Assembly (NCBI GenBank): GCA_016794585.1
Contig: JAEUJM010000019.1
Location: 1-64,000, forward strand
DNA length: 64,000 nucleotides
Direction of reading: 5' to 3'
Origin: Acidimicrobiales bacterium
GTDB taxonomy: Bacteria > Actinomycetota > Acidimicrobiia > Acidimicrobiales > DATDAH01
Part shown: piece by piece, positions 8,119 through 14,923 of the stretch
Position numbering within the stretch: position 1 is the stretch's first letter
How the letters are laid out: every line of letters starts with the position of its first letter
Made by a program: the position numbers and the translations under genes
Notes under the pieces: generated by a model
Told to the model about the DNA's origin: nothing
Database searches by the model: none
The model's input: the letters and a program-made list of their open reading frames with translations, nothing else

Positions 8119-8632
8119 CGACGAGCACCTCCCGGAGACGGCTGCGGCCGCGGTGGATGCGACTGCGGACGGTGCCGACCGGCAGGTCCAGCGACTCGGC
8201 GATCTCCTGGTAGCTGAAGCCCACGACGTCGCACAGCACGACGGCGGCCCGGTAGTCCTCGGGCAGGGCGAGCAGGGCGGCCTGGACGTCGTCGGGCAGT
8301 TGCGCCTTGGCCAGGGCCTCGTCGGCGGAGGCCGAGGTGGGCAGGACCCGCTCGGGGTCGTCGGGGAGGGCGTCGAGCGGACGGCGCTTCTGGGCCCGGA
8401 CGCGATCGAGGAAGGCGTTGGTGGTGATGCGGCTGAGCCAGCCCTCGAGGGAGCCCGGCCGATAGGTCGCCAGACCTCTGTTCACTCGTAGCAGTACGTC
8501 CTGCACCAGATCCTGCGCATCGTCGTGGTTACCGGTCAGCCGGTAGGCCACCGTGTAGAGGAAGCGCCCGTGGTCACGGGCGACCTCCTCCCAGGTGGGG
8601 ATGCGATCCTCGGGAGCATCGCTCCGGCTCAT
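8111..8632 (-). CDS. ECF RNA polymerase sigma factor (SigE-like)
   Basis: A 173-residue ECF sigma factor. Region 2 spans about 20-85 (YRLTGNHDDAQDLVQDVLLR, GWLSRITTNAFLDRVR) and region 4 about 112-170, with the helix-turn-helix FSYQEIAESLDLPVGTVRSR. The ATG at 8632 lies only 7 nt downstream of a promoter resembling its own class (GGAAC, 17 bp, CGTT), which suggests autoregulation. The anti-sigma gene follows with an 8-bp overlap and tatA precedes it. In mycobacteria sigE and rseA also lie near a Tat gene, so an envelope-stress role is a reasonable inference. Confidence 0.93.
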   Translation of the reverse strand: MSRSDAPEDRIPTWEEVARDHGRFLYTVAYRLTGNHDDAQDLVQDVLLRVNRGLATYRPGSLEGWLSRITTNAFLDRVRAQKRRPLDALPDDPERVLPTSASADEALAKAQLPDDVQAALLALPEDYRAAVVLCDVVGFSYQEIAESLDLPVGTVRSRIHRGRSRLREVLVDA

Positions 8633-8639
8633 CGAGAAG

Positions 8640-8665
8640 AACGACCGTCCCGACTCGTTGGTTCC
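8640..8665 (-). promoter_or_regulatory. ECF-type promoter GGAAC-N17-CGTT ahead of the sigma gene
   Basis: On the minus strand GGAAC (8665-8661) and CGTT (8643-8640) are separated by 17 bp, close to the consensus of SigE/SigR-like ECF factors, and the ATG follows 7 nt later. Confidence 0.65.
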
Positions 8666-8705
8666 CGCTCAGGCCCGCCGGACCACCGGGAACGGCCGCC
8701 GGGGC

Positions 8706-8879
8706 TCAGGCCGAGGGGGGCGTGTCCTTCGAGGACGCGTCGTTGGCCTCGTCGGTGCCGGCCTTGAACTCCTTCTGCGCCTGGCCGAGCGAGCGGGCCA
8801 GCTTGGGCAGCTTCGACCCACCGAACACCAGAAGGATGATCAGCAGGATGATCAGCAGTTCGGGGGCGCCGAGGTTCAC
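8706..8879 (-). CDS. tatA: Twin-arginine translocase subunit TatA
   Basis: A 57-residue protein with the TatA/E layout: short N-terminus NLGAPE, one hydrophobic helix (about 8-19), the FGGSKLPKLARSLG hinge and amphipathic helix (19-32), then a charged tail. It forms the pore for folded Tat substrates with TatC, which is not in the window. The start is a GTG at 8879, 7 nt after a minus-strand TAGGGT box that overlaps the box of the divergent gene. TatB-like proteins are longer, so TatA is preferred. Confidence 0.93.
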   Translation of the reverse strand: MNLGAPELLIILLIILLVFGGSKLPKLARSLGQAQKEFKAGTDEANDASSKDTPPSA

Positions 8880-8885
8880 GGTGAC

Positions 8886-8892
8886 TACCCTA
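8886..8892. promoter_or_regulatory. Overlapping divergent -10 boxes (TACCCT plus, TAGGGT minus)
   Basis: Only 21 bp separate the two divergent GTG starts. TACCCT on the plus strand (8886-8891) and TAGGGT on the minus strand (8892-8887) overlap by 5 bp, so both leaderless transcripts would share one melted segment. Confidence 0.55.
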
Positions 8893-8900
8893 CCCCGACC

Positions 8901-9689
8901 GTGCTGGAGTGCGTGATGAACGTGAGCGAGGGGCGCGATCTCTCGGTGCTCGCCCGTTTGGGCGATGCAGCCGGGGACGCCCTGCTCGACGTGCACACGG
9001 ACCCCGATCACCATCGCAGCGTCTTCACCCTCGTGGGCGAGCACGCCCCCCGGGTGGTGACCGAGCGGGCCGTCGAGCTCATCGACCTCCGGGACCACGC
9101 CGGTGTGCATCCGCGCTTCGGGGCGGTCGACGTCGTGCCCTTCGTGCCGTTGCGCGATGCCACGATGGCCGACGCTATGCAGGCGAGGGACGACTACGCC
9201 CGGTGGGCGGCGGCCACCCTCGACCTGCCCTGCTTCCTGTACGGGCCATCCCGCTCGCTGCCCGAGGTGCGCCGGGGTGCGTTCCGGGCCTTCGGACCGG
9301 ACCTCGGGCCGCCGGTGGCCCACCGTTCCGCCGGCGCCGTGGCCGTCGGGGCGCGCCCGCTGCTCGTCGCCTACAACCTGTGGCTGGCCGAACCCGACCT
9401 CGACCGGGCCAAGGCGGTCGCCGCGTCCGTGCGCTCGGCGACGATCCGCACCCTCGGGCTCGCCGTGGGCGACCACGTGATGGTGTCGTGCAACCTCGTC
9501 GACCCCCTCCACGTCGGCCCGGCGGACGCCTGGGACGCGGTGGCCGCCCACGCGGCGGTGGCACGCGCCGAGCTCGTCGGGCTGGTGCCGGAGGCGGTGC
9601 TGCGATCCACCCCCGAGGATCGCTGGGAACAGCTGGATCTGGCGGCCGACCGCAGCATCGAGGCGCGGCTGGCGGCAGCGGGCCACTGA
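8901..9689 (+). CDS. Glutamate formimidoyltransferase, single-domain
   Basis: Transfers a formimino group from N-formiminoglutamate to tetrahydrofolate in histidine degradation, or does a related folate reaction. The 262 residues match the two halves of the formiminotransferase domain: LECVMNVSEGRD at the start, DHHRSVFTLVG, HPRFGAVDVVPFVPL, LPCFLYGP and RRGAFRAFGPDLGPPVAH. The cyclodeaminase domain of the mammalian bifunctional enzyme is absent. The GTG at 8901 is chosen because homologues begin with LECVPNVSEG-like sequence; the ATG at 8916 would cut this. No histidine-degradation gene is nearby. Confidence 0.9.
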   Translation: MLECVMNVSEGRDLSVLARLGDAAGDALLDVHTDPDHHRSVFTLVGEHAPRVVTERAVELIDLRDHAGVHPRFGAVDVVPFVPLRDATMADAMQARDDYARWAAATLDLPCFLYGPSRSLPEVRRGAFRAFGPDLGPPVAHRSAGAVAVGARPLLVAYNLWLAEPDLDRAKAVAASVRSATIRTLGLAVGDHVMVSCNLVDPLHVGPADAWDAVAAHAAVARAELVGLVPEAVLRSTPEDRWEQLDLAADRSIEARLAAAGH

Positions 9690-9703
9690 GGCCCGCGAGA
9701 CGA

Positions 9704-9979
9704 TCAGGCCGGGCGGACCTCGGCCCGGGCGAGGGCCCGCTGGCGACGGAGACGGCGACGCTCGCGCTCGCTCATGCCGCCCCAGATGCCGAACTTCTCG
9801 CCGTTGGCCAGGGCGAACTCGAGGCAGTCCTCGCGCACGACGCAGCCCCGGCAGACCTCTTTGGCCTCACGGGTGGAGGCGCCCCGCTCCGGGAAGAACA
9901 GGTCGGGATCGACACCGAGGCAGTTGGCGTAGTCCTGCCAGCCCTGGTCTTCGAGTTCGTTCGCTGCTGCGCTTCGCAT
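9704..9979 (-). CDS. WhiB-family iron-sulfur transcription factor (second copy)
   Basis: A 91-residue WhiB-like protein. Cluster cysteines are C20, C43, C46 and C52 (VCRGC then EDC), the turn is GIWGG (64-68), and the basic tail contains ERERRRLRRQ. WFF-like aromatic residues before the second cysteine (DPDLFFPERG) resemble the WhiB2/WhmD class linked to cell division and sporulation, though the paralogue call is only suggestive. The ATG at 9979 has a purine-rich GAGGGGG ribosome site. A perfect 14-bp palindrome lies 31 bp upstream. Confidence 0.94.
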   Translation of the reverse strand: MRSAAANELEDQGWQDYANCLGVDPDLFFPERGASTREAKEVCRGCVVREDCLEFALANGEKFGIWGGMSERERRRLRRQRALARAEVRPA

Positions 9980-10010
9980 GGGGAGCCCCCTCGGATGGGT
10001 ACATACCACA

Positions 10011-10024
10011 GTTGTAATTACAAC
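10011..10024. promoter_or_regulatory. Perfect 14-bp palindrome upstream of whiB
   Basis: GTTGTAATTACAAC is fully symmetric and strikingly A+T-rich for this genome. It lies 31 bp upstream of the whiB start codon, overlapping the expected promoter, and fits a homodimeric regulator site. Confidence 0.6.
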
Positions 10025-10141
10025 GGTGTGATCTTCATCATGGCCCGCATCCCCCGCCGTTGCAAGGGCGAATCGGCGATTGCCCCACGCAGCGCGCGCG
10101 TCGCGCCACACGACGAGCACGGCCGAGACGCGGCCACCGCG

Positions 10142-11572
10142 TCAGCGCTGCCACCGGTCGCCGCCGGTGGCGTGGAAGGGGTTGGGGTCGAAACACCCGG
10201 CGGTGACGAACGTGGGGTCCAGATGGGTGGCCCGGCGACACCGCGACACGCCTGCACCGGTCCGCACCACCATCTCGTCGCGGGCGAGGCCCAGCAGGAC
10301 GTCGGGGTCGATCCCGAGCAGGCTCCCCGCCGCCTCGGCCTGGTCGAGATCGCTCACCCCGAAGGCCAGGCGCAGGCCCGCGTTCTCGCGGATCACCCGG
10401 GCCTCGGCCTCATAGGCCACCTCGAGCTGCGCGAGCGACTGGACAACGGCTACGGCCCGCACCCCGAAGCTCCGGAGATAGGCGAACAGCGACGGCACCA
10501 TGCCCATGCGGCCCAGTGCCGGCAGCTCGTCGATCAGGAAGAGCACCTCGGAGCGGGCGTCGGCGCGGCGGTGCGCCCGCTCGGGTGAGGTGAACGCCCG
10601 CAGCAGCGCCGTCAGCCAGAGGCGCACGAGCGGAGCGTGGCTCACCATGTTCTGCGGAGGGAGCACCAGATAGAGGGTGACGGGACGCTCGCCGCTCACC
10701 ATGCCGGCGGCGTCGAACGACGTCCCCGAGAGCACCTGCTTCACCTGCGGGGTGTGGAAGGCACGGAGCCCCGCCCTCGCCGTGCTCAGCACCGAGGGTC
10801 GGGTCTCGCGCTCCGGATGGGTGAGGTAGGCGGCCAGGCTCTCCCGGGCCGTCGGGTTCGACACCGCCCCGGCGTCGAGGAGCTGGGCGATGGTCAGGTC
10901 GAAGTCGCCGGTGAAGTGCAGCTCCGCGACCCGGGCCCATGACCGCTCCTCGGGGGGAAGGTCCAGGTAGACGTGCAGGATCAGCGCGGCGGTGAGGTCG
11001 GTCGCCGAAGCTGCCCAGAACGGGTCGCGGGCCAGCGGTGCGGCGTGGATCTCCGCGGCCAGGGCCATCGCCTCGTCCTCGATGCCCACGGTGGAGGCCA
11101 ACCACCGCCCCGGGTCGAACCGGCCCCGGAAGAGGCGCACGTCGAACCCCTTGGTCACCCCGAACGGATCGAGGACCACCACGTCGTTGCCGAGCTCGAG
11201 TCGGCGCCGGGCGGTCATGGCCGCCAGCTCCCCCTTGGGATCCACCACCACCGCCGAGCCCGGGTGCTCGGCGAGCTGGCAGGCCAGCCACGTGGTCTTG
11301 CCCGCTCCCGTGGGAGCCACCACCAGCGCATGCGCCTCGCTCCGGTCGGACCAGCACTCGCCGAGCGGCTCCTGCCCGCGGAGCGTCGCCCCGAACCCGA
11401 CGGGGCGACCGGCGTCGAGGGACCCCCGGCGATCACCGAGCAGCAGTCCGGTGCGCTCGGCCGGCGGACGGTGGCGCTCCGTCGTCGTCGGACGATCGAC
11501 GGGAGCGGGAGGAGCAGAGGGATCGGGCGGGTCGAAGGGCGACCAGTCGATGGTGGTGATGGCGTCGGGCAA
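10142..11572 (-). CDS. VirD4/TraG/TraD-type coupling ATPase, soluble, orphan
   Basis: A 476-residue RecA-like/FtsK-HerA ATPase of the type IV coupling protein family. Walker A is APTGAGKTT (86-94), PKGEL follows at about 112, Walker B is VLFLIDELPALG (about 341-352), and QSLAQLEVAY follows. The two N-terminal membrane helices of true coupling proteins are missing. No relaxase, VirB genes or integration site lies nearby, so conjugation is doubtful. The start is a TTG at 11572 with AGGAGG 7 nt upstream. It is divergent from the MerR gene across a 56-bp space full of repeats and may share its control. A role in DNA transfer or as a defence ATPase is possible; neither is shown. Confidence 0.83.
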   Translation of the reverse strand: MPDAITTIDWSPFDPPDPSAPPAPVDRPTTTERHRPPAERTGLLLGDRRGSLDAGRPVGFGATLRGQEPLGECWSDRSEAHALVVAPTGAGKTTWLACQLAEHPGSAVVVDPKGELAAMTARRRLELGNDVVVLDPFGVTKGFDVRLFRGRFDPGRWLASTVGIEDEAMALAAEIHAAPLARDPFWAASATDLTAALILHVYLDLPPEERSWARVAELHFTGDFDLTIAQLLDAGAVSNPTARESLAAYLTHPERETRPSVLSTARAGLRAFHTPQVKQVLSGTSFDAAGMVSGERPVTLYLVLPPQNMVSHAPLVRLWLTALLRAFTSPERAHRRADARSEVLFLIDELPALGRMGMVPSLFAYLRSFGVRAVAVVQSLAQLEVAYEAEARVIRENAGLRLAFGVSDLDQAEAAGSLLGIDPDVLLGLARDEMVVRTGAGVSRCRRATHLDPTFVTAGCFDPNPFHATGGDRWQR

Positions 11573-11594
11573 AGGCGGGCCTCCTGGGATCGGT

Positions 11595-11629
11595 TGTCAC
11601 TGTTTGTATCAGTGATAGTATCAGTGACA
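11595..11629. promoter_or_regulatory. Operator-like repeats between the T4CP-like and MerR genes
   Basis: GTATCAGTGA occurs twice in direct orientation (11606-11615 and 11618-11627, 12-bp period). The flanks TGTCACTG (11595-11602) and CAGTGACA (11622-11629) form an 8-bp inverted repeat. The array ends on the MerR start codon, as expected for an autoregulated leaderless or short-leader gene. Confidence 0.65.
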
Positions 11630-12354
11630 TGACTGATCCGCTTTTCGGCATCGAGGAACTGGTCGCCCGGGCCGACGCCCGGGTGGCCGCCTCCGGCATC
11701 GAGGCCCCCAACGGCCAGGTGGCCGAGGCCCTCACCGTCCGCAACGTCCGCTACTACGCCACCCTCGGCCTGCTGGCCCCCCCGGCGGCACGGCGGGGAC
11801 GCAACGCCCTCTACGACGACACCCACGTCGACCAGCTCGTCGCCGTCAAGCGACTCCAGGGCGACGGCCTCCAGCTTGCAGAGATCCAGCGGGCCCTCGT
11901 GGGACTGGCACCAGAGGAGGTCGCCCGGGTCGCCGCCGGAGGGTCCGGCTCGACCGAGCGCTTCTGGGCGGCTCGCGCCACGACGTCCCACGCCCCCACG
12001 GACGAATCCGTCGCGGCGGAGGAGGCGGCACCCCTGGCGGCGGCCCGAGCCGTCGCACCGCCGGCCGGCTTCCTGGCGCCGTCCTCCACGCCGGCCCTCG
12101 CCCCGGACACCACCCGAGGCACTGCCTCGGTCACGCCGGCGCCGTACCCCACGGCAACCGTCTTCCCCCTCGGCGAGGGTGTCGCACTCCAGGTGCCCAC
12201 CGGCCTCGCCCTGTCCTCGGCGGCGGCCACCCGCGTCCTCGACGCCGCCCGCGCCGTGCTGCTGCCCACCGCCGCCCCCGACAACCCTGACGCCCCCCTC
12301 CACCCCCTGATCGCGCCGAAGACCGGCCCGCACAACCAGGAGTCCCGCCGATGA
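11629..12354 (+). CDS. MerR-family transcriptional regulator with long C-terminal extension
   Basis: A 241-residue protein. Residues about 32-95 form a MerR winged-helix domain: TVRNVRYYATLGLLAPP, GRNALYDDTHVDQL, LQLAEIQRALVGL. The C-terminal ~140 residues are Ala/Pro/Thr-rich with no metal-binding cysteines, so it is unlikely to be a metal sensor. A KVFPLGEGVALQV-like segment (TVFPLGEGVALQVPTGLAL, about 182-200) may be a small effector domain. The ATG lies at the end of the repeat array. Its stop overlaps the next ATG by 4 bp (ATGA), so it is the first gene of an operon with the VIT/vWA and probably the AAA+ gene. Confidence 0.85.
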   Translation: MTDPLFGIEELVARADARVAASGIEAPNGQVAEALTVRNVRYYATLGLLAPPAARRGRNALYDDTHVDQLVAVKRLQGDGLQLAEIQRALVGLAPEEVARVAAGGSGSTERFWAARATTSHAPTDESVAAEEAAPLAAARAVAPPAGFLAPSSTPALAPDTTRGTASVTPAPYPTATVFPLGEGVALQVPTGLALSSAAATRVLDAARAVLLPTAAPDNPDAPLHPLIAPKTGPHNQESRR

Positions 12355-14798
12355 CCCACCTCCGACTCGCCCCCACGCTCGCCCCCGAGCCCGATGCCGA
12401 CGCCGGCCTCGGCGCCCTCACCACCGAGGTGCCCGGCCTCGACAACCTCGCCCTCGAGGCCCTCGACGTCACGGTCGCGGCCCACGGCCTGCTCGCGGAC
12501 ACCACCGTGGTCCAGCGCTTCCGCAACCACCACGACCGCGCCATCGAGGTCACCTACGTCTTCCCGCTCCCCGCTCGCGCCGCGGTGGTCTCGTTCACCG
12601 CCCGGCTCGGCGACCGGGTCGTCACCGGCGTGCTGAAGGAGCGGGGCGAGGCACGCGCCGACTACGACCGGGCGCTCGCCCAGGGCCGCCGCGCCGCCAT
12701 CGTCGAGGAGGAGCGGCCCGAGGTGTTCACCTGCCGGGTCGGCAACATCGGTGCGGGCGAGACCGCAGAGGTGACCCTCGCACTGGTGGCCCCTCTGCCG
12801 CACGAGGACGGCGGCGTGACCGTCCGGGTACCCCTCGTGGTGGCACCGCGGTACGTGCCGGGGACCCCCCTCGACGGGGAGTCCGTTGGCGCCGGCTGGG
12901 GCCCGGACACCGATGCCGCCCCGGACGGCTCGCGCGTGACGCCACCGGTGCTGCTGCCGGGCTTCCCCGAGCCGATCGCCCTCTCGTTGGCGGTCACGGT
13001 CGATCCGGCGGGGCTGCCCCTCGGCGAGCTCGCCTCGTCGTTGCACGCGGTCACCCGCACCACGGGCGACGACGGCGCCGTGCGCGTCGAGGTCGACCCC
13101 GGCGAGCGCGTCGACCGCGACTTCGTGCTGCGCTACGACCTCGCCGTCACCGAGGTCGAGGCCGCCGCGACCGTGAGCCCCGATCCGGCCGACGTTGACG
13201 CCGAGGCCGACGCCGACGCCGACGCCGCCACGGTCTCGATCACCGTGGTGGGCCCGCCGCCCACGGGGGACGTGACCCCGCGTGACGTCGTGGTGCTGCT
13301 CGACCGGTCGGGCTCGATGGGAGGCTGGAAGATCGTCGCCGCCCGGCGGGCCGCCGGCCGCCTCGTCGACGCCCTCGGCCCCGGCGACCGCTTCGCTCTG
13401 CTGGCCTTCGACCACGAGTGCGAGGCGTTCGGCGACGGCACACTCACCGACGCAACGGATCGCAACCGGTGGCGAGCCGGCGAGTGGGCCGCACGGCTCG
13501 ACGCCCGGGGCGGCACCGAGCTGCTCGACCCGCTCCAGCGCGCCGTGGCCCTGCTCGACCGGACCGCCGACGAGCCCGCCGGCGCCGACCGCGAGCGCAT
13601 CGTGCTCCTGGTCACCGACGGTCAGGTCGCCAACGAGGGCCAGCTCGTGGCCACGGTCGCCGACCGGCCCGTCCGTCTCTTCTCGGTGGGCATCGACCGG
13701 GCCGTCAACGCCGGCCTGCTCGAGCGCCTGGCCCGTACGACCGGGGGTCGCGCCGACCTGGTCGAGTCCGAGGACCGCCTCGACGAGGCCCTCGCCGGCC
13801 TCCGACGCCGCCTGGCCCCGCCCCTGCTCAGCGATCTCACCATCGACGGGCCGGGGATCGACCCCACCTCGCTGGCGTCGGTCACCGGGCTCGACCTGCA
13901 CGAGGGCGTCCCCCTCGTCGCCCACGCTCGGCGAGCGTCGGGCGCCACCGGTGCCGTCACCGTGCGGGCCCGCCGCCGGGACGGCTCCGCCTGGACCCGG
14001 GTGCTCACCCTTACCCCTGGCCCGGCGTCGGCCCGGAGCCTCTGGGGCAAGGCCCGTCTGCGAGACCTCGAGGACCGCTACGAGGCGCACGGCGGCGACA
14101 CCCGGCCGATCGTCGACTTGTCCCTCACCACCGGCGTGCTGTGTCGCTTCACCGCGTTCGTGGCCGAGTCCCCGGACGGCCCGGTCGACGCCGACGGCGC
14201 CCCGCTGACGATCGTGCAGCCCGTCTCGTTCCCGTCGGGCTGGTCCCCCGACGCGCTGGGGATCGCCCCGGCGATGGCGGCGCCGGCGTCGTTCGCGATG
14301 GCCCCGCCGCCACCCATGGCCGTCGGGCCCGCCGACGATGCCTACTACGGGCTCGGGCCGGACGACGGCGCCCAGGGGATCCTCGCTCCCCAGCAGTGGC
14401 ACCAGCAGGAGCAGGCGGCGCCGTCGCGCCCAGGTCTGCGGATTCCCGGCAAGGGGGTCGTCCGTCCCGCCGGTGGGCGGGCTCGTCCTCCGCGAGCTGC
14501 GCGACCCGGTCCGTTCTGGTCGCAGCGCCCCGCCGGCACGCCCTCGACGCCGCCCGCCGACGGCTCCCTGGCCTCCCGGGTCCGCGACCTGCTGCGCGCG
14601 GTCGAGCACCCTGCGGCCGACCTCGCAACCCTCGCCGTCCGTGCCCGCGCCCTCGCCGCCGAGGCCCGTGGTGCCGCCGACGACTGCCTGGCGCGGGCGC
14701 TCGACGACCTCGCCGTGGTGCTGGACGCAGGCGACACGGGCGGTGTCGCCACGGCCTGCGAACGGGTCCGCCGGGGCCTCGTCCCCGCGGGCGCCTGA
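12351..14798 (+). CDS. VIT domain and von Willebrand A domain protein
   Basis: An 815-residue protein without a signal peptide. The N-terminal VIT domain (about 30-165) has VVQRFRNHHDRAIEVTYVFPLP, KERGEARADYDRAL and RVGNIGAGE. The vWA domain (about 310-480) has an intact metal site DRSGSMGG (D318, S320, S322) and VLLVTDGQV. A Pro/Gly/Ala-rich region (about 630-735) precedes a helical C-terminal segment. The pairing resembles eukaryotic inter-alpha-trypsin inhibitor heavy chains and bacterial VIT-vWA proteins, thought to act in metal-dependent protein assemblies. It is translationally coupled to the MerR gene and followed 125 bp later by the AAA+ gene. A vWA plus AAA+ pair often forms a remodelling or chaperone complex. 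The DADADADA stretch (about 284-292) is a codon-repeat linker. Confidence 0.9.
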   Translation: MTHLRLAPTLAPEPDADAGLGALTTEVPGLDNLALEALDVTVAAHGLLADTTVVQRFRNHHDRAIEVTYVFPLPARAAVVSFTARLGDRVVTGVLKERGEARADYDRALAQGRRAAIVEEERPEVFTCRVGNIGAGETAEVTLALVAPLPHEDGGVTVRVPLVVAPRYVPGTPLDGESVGAGWGPDTDAAPDGSRVTPPVLLPGFPEPIALSLAVTVDPAGLPLGELASSLHAVTRTTGDDGAVRVEVDPGERVDRDFVLRYDLAVTEVEAAATVSPDPADVDAEADADADAATVSITVVGPPPTGDVTPRDVVVLLDRSGSMGGWKIVAARRAAGRLVDALGPGDRFALLAFDHECEAFGDGTLTDATDRNRWRAGEWAARLDARGGTELLDPLQRAVALLDRTADEPAGADRERIVLLVTDGQVANEGQLVATVADRPVRLFSVGIDRAVNAGLLERLARTTGGRADLVESEDRLDEALAGLRRRLAPPLLSDLTIDGPGIDPTSLASVTGLDLHEGVPLVAHARRASGATGAVTVRARRRDGSAWTRVLTLTPGPASARSLWGKARLRDLEDRYEAHGGDTRPIVDLSLTTGVLCRFTAFVAESPDGPVDADGAPLTIVQPVSFPSGWSPDALGIAPAMAAPASFAMAPPPPMAVGPADDAYYGLGPDDGAQGILAPQQWHQQEQAAPSRPGLRIPGKGVVRPAGGRARPPRAARPGPFWSQRPAGTPSTPPADGSLASRVRDLLRAVEHPAADLATLAVRARALAAEARGAADDCLARALDDLAVVLDAGDTGGVATACERVRRGLVPAGA

Positions 14799-14923
14799 TC
14801 CGAGGTCGACTCGGCGCGCCCACCCGCACCACGACCGGCGCGATGCGCCAGGTCGAGGTCGGGGGCGGCCCGGAGCGACCACGCCAAGTGCGAAGCTGGG
14901 GTCGACGAGGCCGGAAGCGGGAG

